Assembly: GCA_022575985.1 (NCBI GenBank)
Contig: JAKSXM010000007.1
Span: 55,582,501-55,646,500, forward strand
Length of the DNA stretch: 64,000 nt
From: Anagrus nilaparvatae
Lineage: Eukaryota > Arthropoda > Insecta > Hymenoptera > Mymaridae
Reading direction: 5' to 3'
Shown: piece by piece, positions 1 to 10,879 of the stretch
Layout of the letters: every line of letters begins with the position of its first letter
Numbering within the stretch: position 1 is the stretch's first letter
Translations under genes and position numbers: made by a program
Notes under the pieces: generated by a model
Seen by the model: only the letters and a program-made list of their open reading frames with translations
Told to the model about the DNA's origin: nothing
Databases searched by the model: none

Positions 1-902
1 AAATTTTTATTTTGGGGCGGGGGGGAGTTGTTAACGGTATTTTTCGGAATTTTTGTTTTGACAAAGTTTTTTTTGCTTTTTTCAAAATTTCATAATTTTA
101 CTTTTTCTTACATCTTAGACTGCTTTTAATACATGCAAAATTTATAATGGTAAATCTTTAATAATTTTTAGCCCAAAATGATTATAATATACCATTAAGA
201 TGCTCGGGAAATAATTATTTTAACGCGATTAAGTGAGAGAACCCAAAGAGTCTTAGTAATAAAGAAGTAATTATATTTTTTTATACCAAAAAGTGTCTGA
301 ATATTTTTTTTATCTCATAAAATATATTTTCCCAAGCAAATATAAGTCTACCAATACTTGTGCAGACCATATATAATTTAAATAATTTTTACTCTTTTGT
401 TTGCAAAACAGTGGTCTTACTAATGTGCCTTCTAATTTTTTTTTCGATTCCAGGGCCAACTGAATTAGTAATAAAAAAATAATGCGTCAGATAATTGAGC
501 TATTTTTTTAAACGTGCCCTACACTTTATTAACAAATATTTTTTATTGATTTTACTGATTTCATAAATTATTTTTAATAGCTAATAAACTAGGTATATTA
601 ACAAGTCACTGATTCCTTTGTCTGCTATCTTAGTACTCCAATATATATATATATATATATATATAACTTTGCGTGTATATGTAACATTTTTCAATCAAAT
701 CAGCTCAGCGTGAAAATTGGATAAGCTTTTCGTATGATACAAAGTAAAACTAGAAAACGATGTGATTATAGCAGTTACGAAGCGAAAATGAAAATATATA
801 TATATATGTATTAGAAAATATAATATATATTATATATATATAAGAAACTATTATGCTCTGTATATTTAAAAAAAAATGTTGCATGAAATTATTATGTTTC
901 AG
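1..902 (+). other. Upstream intron sequence of the Beat-family gene
   Basis: AT-rich non-coding DNA that runs into the splice acceptor of the exon at 903. It holds an (AT)n tract at 641-665 and shorter AT runs near 798-842. I see no exon, no recognisable protein and no transposon end here. The exon at 903 opens in the middle of a codon, so at least one more coding exon must lie upstream of the window. Confidence 0.6.
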
Positions 903-1036
903 CTTTACCCAAGGGTAAACCTGTTATCAAATCAGAACGTGGACGTTATGAATCTGGGGAGATACTAAAAGCAAATTGTACAACACCATATTCAAAACCA
1001 GCAACGCAACTTTCTTTCACACTGAATAATATGCCT
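903..1036 (+). CDS. Internal exon of a beaten-path (Beat) family Ig protein: first half of the second Ig domain
   Basis: Beat proteins are insect immunoglobulin-superfamily adhesion molecules of neurons that bind Side-family receptors during axon guidance. The acceptor AG is at 901-902 and the donor gtaagt starts at 1037. Two bases complete a codon begun in an earlier exon; 44 codons without a stop follow and end on a codon boundary (phase 0). The peptide begins LPKGKPVIKSERGRY, continues ESGEILKANCTTPYSKPA and ends LSFTLNNMP. This is the family pattern for Ig domain 2: PVI, then RY-x-x-GE, the B-strand cysteine in ANCT, S-x-P, and a hydrophobic C strand ending LNN. The partner cysteine is supplied by the exon at 41718, 40.7 kb downstream. 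The particular Beat paralogue cannot be fixed; a Beat-VI/VII-like member is a guess. Confidence 0.85.
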
Positions 1037-2015
1037 GTAAGTACAATGCGATTTCCTATTTTCTTTTTTTTTGCTTTTCTCATTGATTTTTTATATATGC
1101 ACTTATGTGCTAGCATAGTTGAGAGGGGGGGATGGCTTAGCCCTTTTATATTCTAGTAAAGTTATTGCATATTCTTGAATTTGATTCGCAAATGTGCAAA
1201 ATATACTGTTTTTTTACAATTAGTTTTTCCTAGAAAAGTTAAAGGTGAGCATAGCTTCTTGTATTCCTAAACAAAAATACAGTTGTAATGCTAACAAAGT
1301 TCTCAAACAATCCCGAGTTTATTATAATTATGCAAAATGAATTAATTTTTATGTACTTTTCCCAGATTTATATTTTTCCTGCATATTGCCAAAAAAAAAC
1401 TAAAATAAAATTTTTTTGTCTCCGAAGAAGCTGTATAAATAAATATTCAAGTGAACTGCGTAAAAATTAGTATTAAAACAAACATTAAATATAAATAAAT
1501 ATTCAAAATACGATTTCTATAAAATATATAAAATTTTAGCACATTAAAAGATCGGATCATGGTATGTGTAGTTTGAGGCTTTTACTTAATTAACTAAACC
1601 TGCTGCAAATGAGTTAATTTAGGGGAGGAATCGTAGTATTTAAGGAAGAGAGTTTAGCTTTTTATTCCTTGGACCTGAAACGAGGAGTCACCAAGCCATT
1701 TTTATAGTTCATGTTACGTGCTAAATGCACTAAAAAGATTGAGTTGATATTTTTTTACCTACAAGGTAAACCTTCTAATAGTAAGGGCTTAAATTTCCTT
1801 AGAAATGATTCCTTTTATTTTACTGGGTTATAAATATAAAAAATTAACTTACCTTTTTAGGTATATAATTAATTGATGTTCAAATTCTGCTACTGTTGCA
1901 AAGCGGAAAATAGCAGCAATATTATTATTTGAAGTTATTTTTTTTTTTTTTTTTTTATTTAAGCATTTTGAATCTTTATTAATGAAAGATTATTATGCAT
2001 ACATTATTTGTACAT

Positions 2016-2092
2016 TAATATTACAGTGCTTTAATTTTAGTATAATACATTTTTAATATTACAGTGTTTTAATTTTAATATAATACATTTTT
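2016..2092. repeat. 38-bp tandem duplication
   Basis: Two near-identical 38-bp units, each containing acagtg (c or t) tttaatttta followed by tataatacattttt. The acagtg motifs sit at 2023 and 2061. The pair abuts the target-site duplication of the LINE fragment. Confidence 0.7.
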
Positions 2093-2100
2093 AATACAAG

Positions 2101-2373
2101 AATTGATTTTTTTTTTTTTTTTTTTTTATTTACAGTAAGATTTTACAATTTTTGAGAAATTGAAATATTATAAGTAGATTGTTGATATCAGGCTCCACTA
2201 ATAATGTGTTGATGTCTATAGGAAGGTATTGCTTTCGTTTTCTTAGTTTTTTAATTAAATTCTTTCTCTCTTGATCAAATTTATTGCATTGCCATATTAT
2301 AAGATTTATATCTTGGTTTTCATATCCACATTCACAAGCAGGATTTCCAACAACTTTTATTTTATGTAAAGAA
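2101..2373 (-). mobile_element. 5'-truncated non-LTR retrotransposon (LINE) insertion
   Basis: A short minus-strand insertion. Its 3' end is a poly(A) tail, seen as a poly(T) run on the + strand around 2106-2127, directly beyond the stop codon of the coding remnant. It is bracketed by an exact 9-bp direct repeat, taatacaag, at 2092-2100 and 2374-2382. Poly(A) tail, 5' truncation and target-site duplication together are the signature of target-primed reverse transcription. Confidence 0.75.
2130..2373 (-). pseudogene. C-terminal tail of a LINE ORF2 (reverse transcriptase protein)
   Basis: About 80 codons of open frame ending at a stop at 2130. The visible peptide contains HKIKVVGNPACECGYEN, followed by DINLIIWQC and a Lys/Arg-rich stretch. 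This matches the Cys-x-Cys-Gly...hydrophobic...Cys tail that follows the reverse transcriptase domain in jockey/I/R1-type LINEs, usually written as C-x-CG...HLI-x-x-C-P. The polymerase catalytic core lies upstream of the truncation and is absent, so this is a dead fragment. It is family-level recognition only; the clade is not determined. Confidence 0.7.
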
Positions 2374-2595
2374 TAATACAAGTGGTTTATACACTCAAAA
2401 AAAAAGTAACTGAATTTGTGATGTACAAATTTGTTTATTTAAAACTTTTAGCAATTTTACACTGAGATTTATATAAAAATTTATTAACTTAATCACTTCT
2501 AGATTTATTTAACAATTTGAAAAATAATTTGATTCTGTACATATATGTTGACAAGAAAATTTAATCTTATTCATTTACTTATAATTTTAAATTTA

Positions 2596-2860
2596 CAAGA
2601 AAAAACTAAGTCCGATAAAATAATTTTTAATTTTCAAAAATATTCTAAGTTAGAATATATAAAATAAAGTCAAAAATTGACAAGAAACGACCGGCACAGA
2701 GTCCAGGTCGAAAATGAGCAAAGTTAGCATATATACGAAAAAACTAAGTTCAAATGTAATAATTTCAACAAAAAAACTAAGTCAAAAATAAAAAATATTA
2801 GCAAGAAACGACCGGCACGGAATCCAGGTCGAAAATGAGAAAAATCTTCTGTCCCCTGAG
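2596..2860. repeat. Two-copy tandem repeat of about 125-140 bp
   Basis: The phrase aagaaacgaccggcac followed by a variable tri- to tetranucleotide and tccaggtcgaaaatgag occurs near 2683 and again near 2803. In both copies it is preceded by gaaaaaactaagt. The units have diverged. I do not recognise the family. Confidence 0.6.
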
Positions 2861-4513
2861 GTTTTCAGGGACTATTTAAATGAAATGCCGATATATCCAT
2901 CCCTTTTCAGAGCATTAAAATCATAGGTAAATGAATTGATATTTTTTTGATAATCCCACGCAAAATCGGGGTTGACTTCTTAAAATTATATGTCAAGCAA
3001 TAAATTTCTTACTTAATAAAAAGGTTTGATACGGCATCGAGTCTTTTATGTGCAGCTGTTCATATGATTAGAAAAAAAAAATGATAATACGTTCAGGCCC
3101 ATCTATGCATATACAGATAACAAACATATACATATATATATAATATATATATGTATCCACTAAAAGTAGCCGATACAAATAATAAAATCACGAGCATATG
3201 CACATTTTATAGGACCCTTTTATTTATGCTAATTTATGAAAAAGAATATTGATGTGAAGTGTAATGTCATCTTAAATATATATAATAAACTAATAAAAGG
3301 GTCAACAAAATATTATTTAAGAAAGAATTTTAACGTTTTGTTTTGAAAAAAAAATTCTTTTCTTCTTTATCATTTTTACTAAAAAATTTTTGTATAATAA
3401 TGCATGATGCCGTAACATTCAGATACATTTAGCTTTTGAGCAATTATAGGTCACTTCTAGCTGTTTATTTTGGAATGTACTTAACAAAAGTCGAAATCAA
3501 GTCTTTAGGCTGTAAAGTATAACCTAGGCATGTTACAAGTAAACCATTCCAGCCTTTATTTAATCACAAAGATTTGTAGGTATCATCAACCTGGTGAGGC
3601 ATAAAATTTTAAATTTTAAGTAAAAACAGTCTAAAAAGGTCAATATATTCCTTCAAAATTTATTTAAAAATGTTTATTTATACATAGACTGGTATGAATT
3701 TATGAGTGATACTTCTGTTTTTAGATAAAATTTGCACTGCTTATACTTAGGGACCTTAGGGAATTTGAAAATCCTCAAAATGGTCAACCATGTTAACTTT
3801 TGTTCAGTGTATCGATAAGATTGCATTGTTGAAGATAAAGAATTCTTCCATCTCAAAAATATTCAAAAAATTAATGACAAAGAATATTCATTTAAAAATT
3901 TTTTTTTTCAAATGCTCTCTTTGAAAGCCTTTTATATTATTTATTTATAATATAATATTGGCTAAATTAAAGTGTCTATATAATTTATGCGAATCCATGG
4001 AAATTATTTATCTAACATAAATAAATATATCAAATAAAACAATATAATTAGGTAAATTATATGTCAATATTATTTTACAGTATAAACTGATTAATCAGAA
4101 TTATGTCATTTATTATTTTATAAATAATGGCATGTAGTATTTATTTGGATTGAAAAATAAAATATAAATATAGAATATAAATTTTATTTACATTTTAAGC
4201 AAACTTGAATCTATCAAAAATAATTAATAATGATTTGTATTGGTTTATATATTTCTATGTTATTTACTAAAAAATAAAAACGTTTGGTAAATAAATGTAC
4301 GTCATAAAATTCACATTTCTTTCTTAGTTAAGTAGTCTTGGATAAATAAAAAATTATTTTAATTCTTTCATTACGTAAAAACAGTATCTCAGTAACTAAC
4401 AGGAGCAATCAGAAACAATTATAATTAAAAATACCCATTAAAAATTTATATTATTTAAGAATGATCTAAACTTCTTTAGCAGTTACATAAAATACTCATC
4501 TTTATTTGAAAAA
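2861..4513. other. AT-rich intron DNA without a recognised element
   Basis: I see no coding homology, long inverted repeat or tandem array here. A 60-codon open frame on the minus strand (3674-3856) has no recognisable motif and is probably chance. Short AT-rich runs occur near 3125-3150. Confidence 0.5.
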
Positions 4514-4549
4514 TTTTGGTTCCTCAAAGAGATAGTGCTTCACGCGAGA

Positions 4550-4690
4550 CGAGAGAGACGAGATTTGCCCTGATCTCGTCTCGGTCTCGAAAAATCTCAT
4601 TTTTTGTAAGTCTCGTCTCGTCTCGTCTCGTCTCGATCTCGGTCTCGTCTCGTCTCGTCTCGAAAGTCTCGAAAGTCTCGAAATCTCGCC
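4550..4690 (+). repeat. (TCTCG)n simple repeat, left arm
   Basis: Imperfect pentanucleotide array of TCTCG with interspersed TCTCGG and TCTCGAAAG units inside the foldback element. The mirror array in reverse orientation is at about 5935-6068. Open frames through it are Ser/Arg/Val-rich artefacts. Confidence 0.85.
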
Positions 4691-4784
4691 TCACAAAAAT
4701 AAAAATTTTTTTTTTGTCTTATACTTGGTAATACTGATCTATTTTCTATCTTTCGGTGATTATTATTTTCACTTATAATGAAAA

Positions 4785-5177
4785 AACTTATAAGCGGTTT
4801 GTGTAAACACAACCTAAATAAAATGCATGGAACATGTTTACTTCCAGCTGAGGACTATAGGTATAATATAAATGTTACTCAACATTACAATACAATTTTC
4901 TAATTTTATAATTTGTAATTATCACCTTACCAGATGTTAAGATTCTAAACCCAAATTATTTTAATCCCCTAAATGCAAATTATTCTGGCTCCCTAAATCA
5001 AAATTATTCCAAGTCCCTAAACCTGAATTATTCCAAGTCTCTAAATCGATATTATTCTAAATTCTTAAACCTATATTATTTAATGTCCCTAAGCCCAGAT
5101 TTTTCAAAGTCCCTAAATTGAAATTATTCTACCTTATTTGACCCCTCTTCCCTTAAATAGGACAAATTTGACCACTT
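4785..5177 (+). repeat. Dispersed repeat 'family A', copy 1
   Basis: It opens with a hairpin-like ggtttgtgtaaacacaacc, then gcatggaacatgtttac, and continues with about 21-bp units of the form aattattccaagtccctaaa, each diverged. This composite structure recurs at seven other places in the window. The 3' end is less clear in this copy. Confidence 0.7.
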
Positions 5178-5934
5178 AATCGAAATTACAATCTTAAGTG
5201 AATGAAATCCATATAAAAACTATATGTGCATGAACTTGAAAACTTTTAATTATTTACTTATTGATAAATAATAACAAAAATTTAAATGGATTTAATAGTG
5301 CTCTCTGTTTAATGTACAATTTTTTTATATTAATCATGGGTACACATATTCATTGATTTTGAATTTTATACTACCGGTAATAAAACAAGAGTTTTTTTTC
5401 CAGTTATTAAAGAATATCGTATCATAAATACCTTTATAAAACACCATTATTTAATATTTAAAATATATATGTATTTGTGTAGTTATTTATTATGTTACAC
5501 AAGTCACAAAACTTTTATTATTATTTCTTGTAAATTAAAAATAAAATCAATCTCAAAAAAAAGAATATTTTAAGGATTCAATCGAAAAAAATATTGGATA
5601 CCTTTATTTAAATTTTTTTATATTCCTGTTTGTCCTCAATCTCTAGTCTTTTTTTGTAGGAAGCTACAGGGTTGTAAATATATGATGATTATAATAATAA
5701 TATTAATTTAAATTTTATTTTACGAATTTATGGTTTTTATTTAATTCAATACCTATAAATTTAAATTAATATTCTTTAAAAAAAAAACTTATTATAATTA
5801 TGGTTTCTACAATACATGTTTTTATTTCTATATAACAACTTAAATTAAAGATTCCAAAAATTTTAATTTTTAAAGAAGTTGCTGATTGGAAAAATAAGTT
5901 TTTATTTAAATTATTTATTCTATGAAAAATTTTC

Positions 5935-6068
5935 GAGACTTCGAGATTTCTCGTCGAGACTTTTTTAAGTCTCGGTCTCGTCTCGTAATTTTTATTGGCA
6001 GATCTCGTCTCGATCTCGTCTCGCTTTTCGAGACGAGACCGAGACGAGACCAAAAAAATCTCGGTCTC
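5935..6068 (-). repeat. (TCTCG)n simple repeat, right arm
   Basis: Pentanucleotide array that mirrors the one at 4550-4690 (cgagacgagaccgagacgag and variants). Together they form the arms of the foldback element. Confidence 0.85.
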
Positions 6069-6189
6069 GCGTGAAGCACTAAAAGAGAAACCATTGTGAT
6101 AGGTGAAATTTTGATTTTTTGGCATATAAGCACGTTTTGGGACCTCAGGAAGCTAATAAATCGGTCTGTATCTTAAAACAAGTCTGTAT

Positions 6190-6193
6190 GTTT

Positions 6194-6232
<39 letters not shown>

Positions 6233-6246
6233 CGTGTGTGTGTGTA
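6190..6246. repeat. (TG)n microsatellite
   Basis: Run of TG with a few C and A interruptions. The inverted family B copy has the equivalent (CA)n run at about 38355-38385, so the microsatellite is an inherited part of that repeat. Confidence 0.9.
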
Positions 6247-7142
6247 TGTAACCGGTGATATTTCACAACGAATTTTTTTTTCAAAATTTTTTTCACCAAA
6301 AATCTCGAGCATATTTTTTTTTAATTTAGATGCAATACCTCATTTATTAATTATTTCTATGAAAGTGCTTATATTTGAAATAATGGTTTTTACTCGCACG
6401 ACAAATTTTTAGTAAAATTTTTAGTAAAATTTGTCGGTAAAATTTCGGTAAAATTCGTCGGGATATATCTCTAATCTGATAATTAATTTTGAAAATTTTT
6501 TTCCCAAATTTTGTGTCACGAAAAAATACAAAAAACGCCAAATTATTTGTCTCTTTGGACATAGTACCTAATTTATTTCTATGAGAGTACTCGTTTTCGG
6601 AACCTCGTTTATAGAAATTTTTTGGATGATACGTAATTTTTTCAATTTTTTTTTTTAAATTTTAAAAATAAAAAAAACTGCAATATATTTTTTTTTGTGT
6701 AATACCTCATTGAATTCTATGAAAATACTAATATCTGAAAATATGGTTTTTACTCGATATCTCCAATCTGACACTTAATTTTTTTAACTTTTTTTTCTCA
6801 AAACTTTTTGCATAAAAAAATTAAAAAAAAAAAAATATTTTTTTTCTTTTTGAAAGTAGTACCTCATTTTTTCTGTGGGAGTACTAGTTTTAGAAAGTTT
6901 GTTTATAGTCATTTTTTTGGATCTGATACCGAATTTTTTAAAAATATTTTTTTCATAATACTTCACATAAAAAAATAAAAATAATAGCAATATTTCTTTT
7001 TTTTTGAACGTAGTACCTAATTTATTTCTATAAAAGTATTAATATCTGAAAATATGGTTTTTACTGTATATCTCGAATCTGATGCTCAATTTTTTGAAAA
7101 TTTTTTTTCAAATATTTTTTTCATATTCAACATTAAAAAAAA

Positions 7143-7403
7143 TTTATAACCAGTTTGTGTAACTACACAATCAACAGCATGGAACATGTTTACTCATAAT
7201 AGTAATAAATCCAAAAACCAAAATTACAATAAATCCTGAAATATATACTATCCTAAGTCCATAAAATTAGAGTATACTAAATTGTTGTTGTTGTTGTTGT
7301 TGCTGACTTCCACTTTAAATTATTCTAAGTCCATTTCACCCCCCCCCCCCCTTCCGAGCCAAACTTTTTCAAATACCCCATCCAATGAACATGTTCCATG
7401 TTA
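7143..7403 (+). repeat. Family A repeat, copy 2
   Basis: Starts ttataaccagtttgtgt, has gcatggaacatgtttact, contains a poly(C) run near 7341-7352 and ends aacatgttccatgtta. It lies tail-to-tail with copy 3, so the pair forms an inverted repeat of about 0.7 kb. Confidence 0.7.
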
Positions 7404-7452
7404 ACAGTACTTCAATTTATTTTTTCAAGTTTTCTTGAAAATTTATTTTTTT

Positions 7453-7836
7453 TAACATGGAATATGTTTATAAGGAGGGGGTACTTCAGAACTTGAAAAT
7501 TAAGGGGGGGGGTCAAATAACACTTAGAATAATTAAGAGACTTCGAAAAATCTAAGGATATAGATTTATGTACTTAGAATAATAACGATTTAGGGACTTG
7601 GATTAATTTAGGTTTAAAGATTTGGAATAATATCTATTATGGGACTTGGAATAATTCTCGTTTAGGGAATCAAAATGGTTTAGAATCTTAACAGCTAGTA
7701 AGGTGATAATTACAAATTATAAAATTAGAAAATTATATTGTAATGTTGAGTAACATTTGTATTATACCTAGTCTTCAGCTGGAAGTAAACATGTTCCATG
7801 CATTTAGGTTGAGTTTATGCAAACCGGTTATAAGTT
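7453..7836 (-). repeat. Family A repeat, copy 3
   Basis: Inverted copy. It begins with the reverse complement of the family end (aacatggaatatgtt) and finishes with gtaaacatgttccatgcatt, then aaaccggttataag. The internal 21-bp units (gggacttggaataatt and variants) are clear. Confidence 0.7.
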
Positions 7837-8796
7837 TTTTAAATACAATATGATTTTTACCATTACCTAAATCCGATTTCAAGTGTAAAAGTTGTATTAA
7901 ACTGTAAATTTACTATGATATATTTAAAAAAAAATTGTATAAGCCAGACATGTTTTTGTATATTTAGTTCATTTTTAGGAAGTAAATAGAAAAGAAATTT
8001 CCCTCAATTATTTTTAATTCATTGACAAAATGAAATTAAAAAAAACTTAATCCTTCAATCAAAACTATGCACCAAAAATTATTTCAAAAGTAATTTGATC
8101 GTAAAGTATATTATATAACGCTTCGAAAGAGCGGTCGTTTTAAAGTCCATTTTGACACATTCTTTAAACCACAGAAGTACCCGACAATTGACTTGTGTGT
8201 TCTTTACGGTCCACACCTTTTTGTCACTAATAGGCCACTGATCAGAGCAGAAGGTATCTGCAAGTCTATAAAACTCAAGGTCCAAGTTTTTTAGCAATAC
8301 TTTTTTTGCGGAGTAAAAAATATAAAAAGTAGAAAGAAGAAATTTTGTAAAAAAAATTTTTTTTTTGTTTTTCATAATTTATTATAAAATATAAATATTG
8401 TACTCAAATTTACTGATTTATTTAACAGTGCAATTGCAATTTCACTGTTAAACTATAATTTTTCAATAAATTTGTTATTTTAACCTTAACTAACTGATTT
8501 AATTATTGTTCGCATTTTAAATAAAAATAAAATTGATTCATATATTGAATTTAAGCGAATAAATTTTTAGATATTGAATTTATGTATCGAAAAACATTTG
8601 ATAAATTTTTTTTATAAATCTACAAAATAATAAATAATAATAAAAATAAATTCTATATATACCATTTTACCACTTTAGTAACGATATTTTTCACGTACTT
8701 TATTTACTTTATTCTTTGCATTCCTTTTTTAGTATAAATAATATGAACTGTTTTTTTAAAACTACTATCAAATGCATCTATATATATATATATATA
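7837..8796. other. AT-rich intron DNA with one unexplained open frame
   Basis: No transposon ends were recognised. The minus-strand frame 8079-8375 (98 codons) lies partly in a patch of more balanced base composition (about 8110-8290) and includes residues such as DTFCSDQWPISDKK and WTVKNTQVNCRVLLWFK. I cannot assign a family; it may be a remnant of an unrecognised element or chance. The segment ends in the (AT)n tract at 8779-8797. Confidence 0.4.
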
Positions 8797-10879
8797 TGGG
8801 CATATCCATTACTTTTCATACAAAAGTGTGCGCACCCATGACTCCGATCGGGCTCAAATTTTCAGGGGTGGTTTGAAGTAATAAAAAACTCAGCCAGCCA
8901 AAATTTCAGCCATTTTGCAGGACGGGTTGCCGAGATACAAGCTCTAAAAGGTCCAAAAATAGCTGTTTTTAGCCAATTTTCAAAAATTTACTGGGCTTCA
9001 AGGATTAGTCCAAAAAACATCCGGCTAGTCTCATTTTTTTCCTTGAACTTTCAACTTTTACCAAAAAAATTTTCAAAAAGTTTCATGGAGTTGATTTTTA
9101 CTGGCATTGATTAACGTAAGATTTATTTTATCGAAAAATGCTGGTTTTTGAACTTGAATTGTGACCTAGCATCATTAGTTAAAGATTTTTAGTTCATCTC
9201 ATTAAAAGCGTCTAGCAAAGACCTTTCAAATGAGACCTTAAACGTTAAAAAAGCTCATCAGGGACCGGAGATATACGCAATTAAAAGTTTGCTGTTTCCG
9301 AAAATATCAATTTTTTAACAACTTTAAACGTCTGCAAAATTTTTCTCTGAGCACTTTAAGGGCTGAAAATTTCAGGGAAGCTTCTTTTAATATTAAAAAA
9401 AATTCCCTAAAAATTTGGGCGATGGTATTGGCTTCTGTTCGTAGATATAAGACTCTGAAAATGTGTAATAATTAGACCAATATTGGCCAATAAGTGGTTA
9501 AGGGGTCAATCAAAAAATTTTTCTTCTTCAATATTCGAATAGCCAGGGAAAAATGAGCTGATTTTAAAAAAAAAATTTTTATTTTTGACCGAAAAATAAG
9601 CAAGTTATCATCATTTTAAGATTTTTTAAAAAATTTTCCAAAAATCCCAATTTTAGGGTCATTATACAGTATTCTAACTTGAAATAATGATAACTCGCTT
9701 ATTTTTCGATCTAAAATAAAATTTTTTTTTTTGAAATTGTTGAATTTCTTCCTGGCTATTCGAATATTTACTAAAAAGATATTGTTTATATTCAAAAATT
9801 ATTTTTTTGGGCCAAAAACTACCCTAATACATTGACAAAATAAAGTAAGTTCTAAAGTAATTTACCAAAAAAAAATAATTTTTGCATATAAGAAGTTTCT
9901 TTTTTGTAAATATTCAAATAGTCAGGAAAAAACTCGACAATTTAAAAAAAAAATTTTTATTTTAGACCGAAAAATAAGCGAGTTATCATTATTTCAAGTT
10001 AGAATACTGTATAATGACCCTAAAATTGGGATTTTTAGAAAATTTTTTTAAAAATCTTAAAATGATGATGACTTGCTTATTTTTCGGTCAAAAATAAAAA
10101 TTTTTTTTTTTAAATCAGCTCATTTTTCCCTGGCTATTCGAATATTGAAGAAGAAAAATTTTTTGATTGACCCCTTAACCACTTATTGGCCAATATTGGT
10201 CCAATTATTACACATTTTCAGAGTCTTATATCTACGAACAGAAGCCAATACCATCGCCCAAATTTTTAGGGAATTTTTTTTAATATTAAAAGAAGCTTCC
10301 CTGAAATTTTCAGCCCTTAAAGTGCTCAGAGAAAAATTTTGCAGACGTTTAAATTTGTTAAAAAATCGATATTTTCGGAAACAGCAAACTTTTAATTGCA
10401 TATATCTCCGGTCCCTGATGAGCTTTTTTAACGTTTAAGGTCTCATTTGAAAGGTCTTTGCTAGACGCTTTTAATGAGACCAACCAAAAATCTTTAACTA
10501 ATGATGCTAAGTCACAATTCAAGTTCAAAAACCAGCATTTTTCGATAAAATAAATCTTACGTTAATCAATGCCAGTAAAAATCAACTCCATGAAACTTTT
10601 TGAAAATTTTTTTGGTAAAAGTTGAAAGTTCAAGGGAAAAAATGAGACTAACCGGATGTTTTTTGGACTAATCCTTGAAGCCCAGTAAATTTTTGAAAAT
10701 TGGCTAAAAACAGCTATTTTTGGACCTTTTAGAGCTTGTATCTCGGCAACCCGTCCTGCAAAATGGCTGAAATTTTGGCTGGCTGAGTTTTTTATTACTT
10801 CAAACCACCCCTGAAAATTTGAGCCCGATCGGAGTCATGGGTGCGCACACTTTTGTATGAAAAGTAATAGATATGCCCA
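8797..10879. mobile_element. 2,083-bp palindromic foldback element (E1)
   Basis: Near-perfect inverted repeat with ends TGGGCATATCC and GGATATGCCCA (one C/T change a few bases in). It is flanked by TA on both sides, within or beside an (AT)n tract. The arms are about 975 bp each around a spacer of roughly 125 bp near 9773-9897. Each arm carries its own smaller inverted repeat, around ccgaaaaataagcaagttat and its complement. No transposase-like protein is visible; open frames in it are mirrored pairs and not genes. It is probably a non-autonomous DNA transposon. Confidence 0.85.

Larger units (their letters stand above)
4534..6080. mobile_element. hAT-like foldback element with (TCTCG)n arms
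   Basis: The termini are TAGTGCTTCACGCGAGAC at the left and its reverse complement at the right (6063-6080/81). The flanks carry the direct repeat AAAGAGA on both sides. A TAGNG start with a 7-8 bp target duplication fits the hAT superfamily. Subterminal arms are long runs of TCTCG/CGAGA units (about 4550-4690 and 5935-6068) in opposite orientation. No transposase is present. The interior carries a family A copy. The uninterrupted relative at 38135-38508 provides a paralogous empty site. Confidence 0.75.
4514..7140 (+). repeat. Dispersed repeat 'family B', interrupted by a hAT-like insertion
   Basis: The left flank (4514-4533) and everything from 6081 on belong to one repeat. An uninterrupted inverted relative lies at 38135-38508, sharing cctatcacaatggttcctc, the phrase ttttggcatataagcacg, a (TG)n tract and the 'atggtttttactcg' segment. 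From about 6330 to 7140 the sequence is a degenerate tandem array: an 'agtacctaatttatttctat'-like start recurs near 6332, 6562, 6700, 6856 and 7011. Alternate units share either 'ctgaaaatatggttttt' or 'tcgttt(t)(c/a)g' blocks, giving a higher-order pattern. Confidence 0.65.

Noticed and set aside
4516..6133. Ser/Arg/Val-rich ORFs
   Set aside because: Translations of (TCTCG)n; a pentanucleotide array is open in several frames by default.
6119..6412. 97-codon ORF with a Cys/Val run
   Set aside because: It is the (TG)n microsatellite read as alternating Cys-Val.
10073..10438. 121-codon ORF in E1 and its antisense partner
   Set aside because: Lies wholly in a palindrome arm; antisense frames and Phe/Lys/Leu-rich composition indicate chance.
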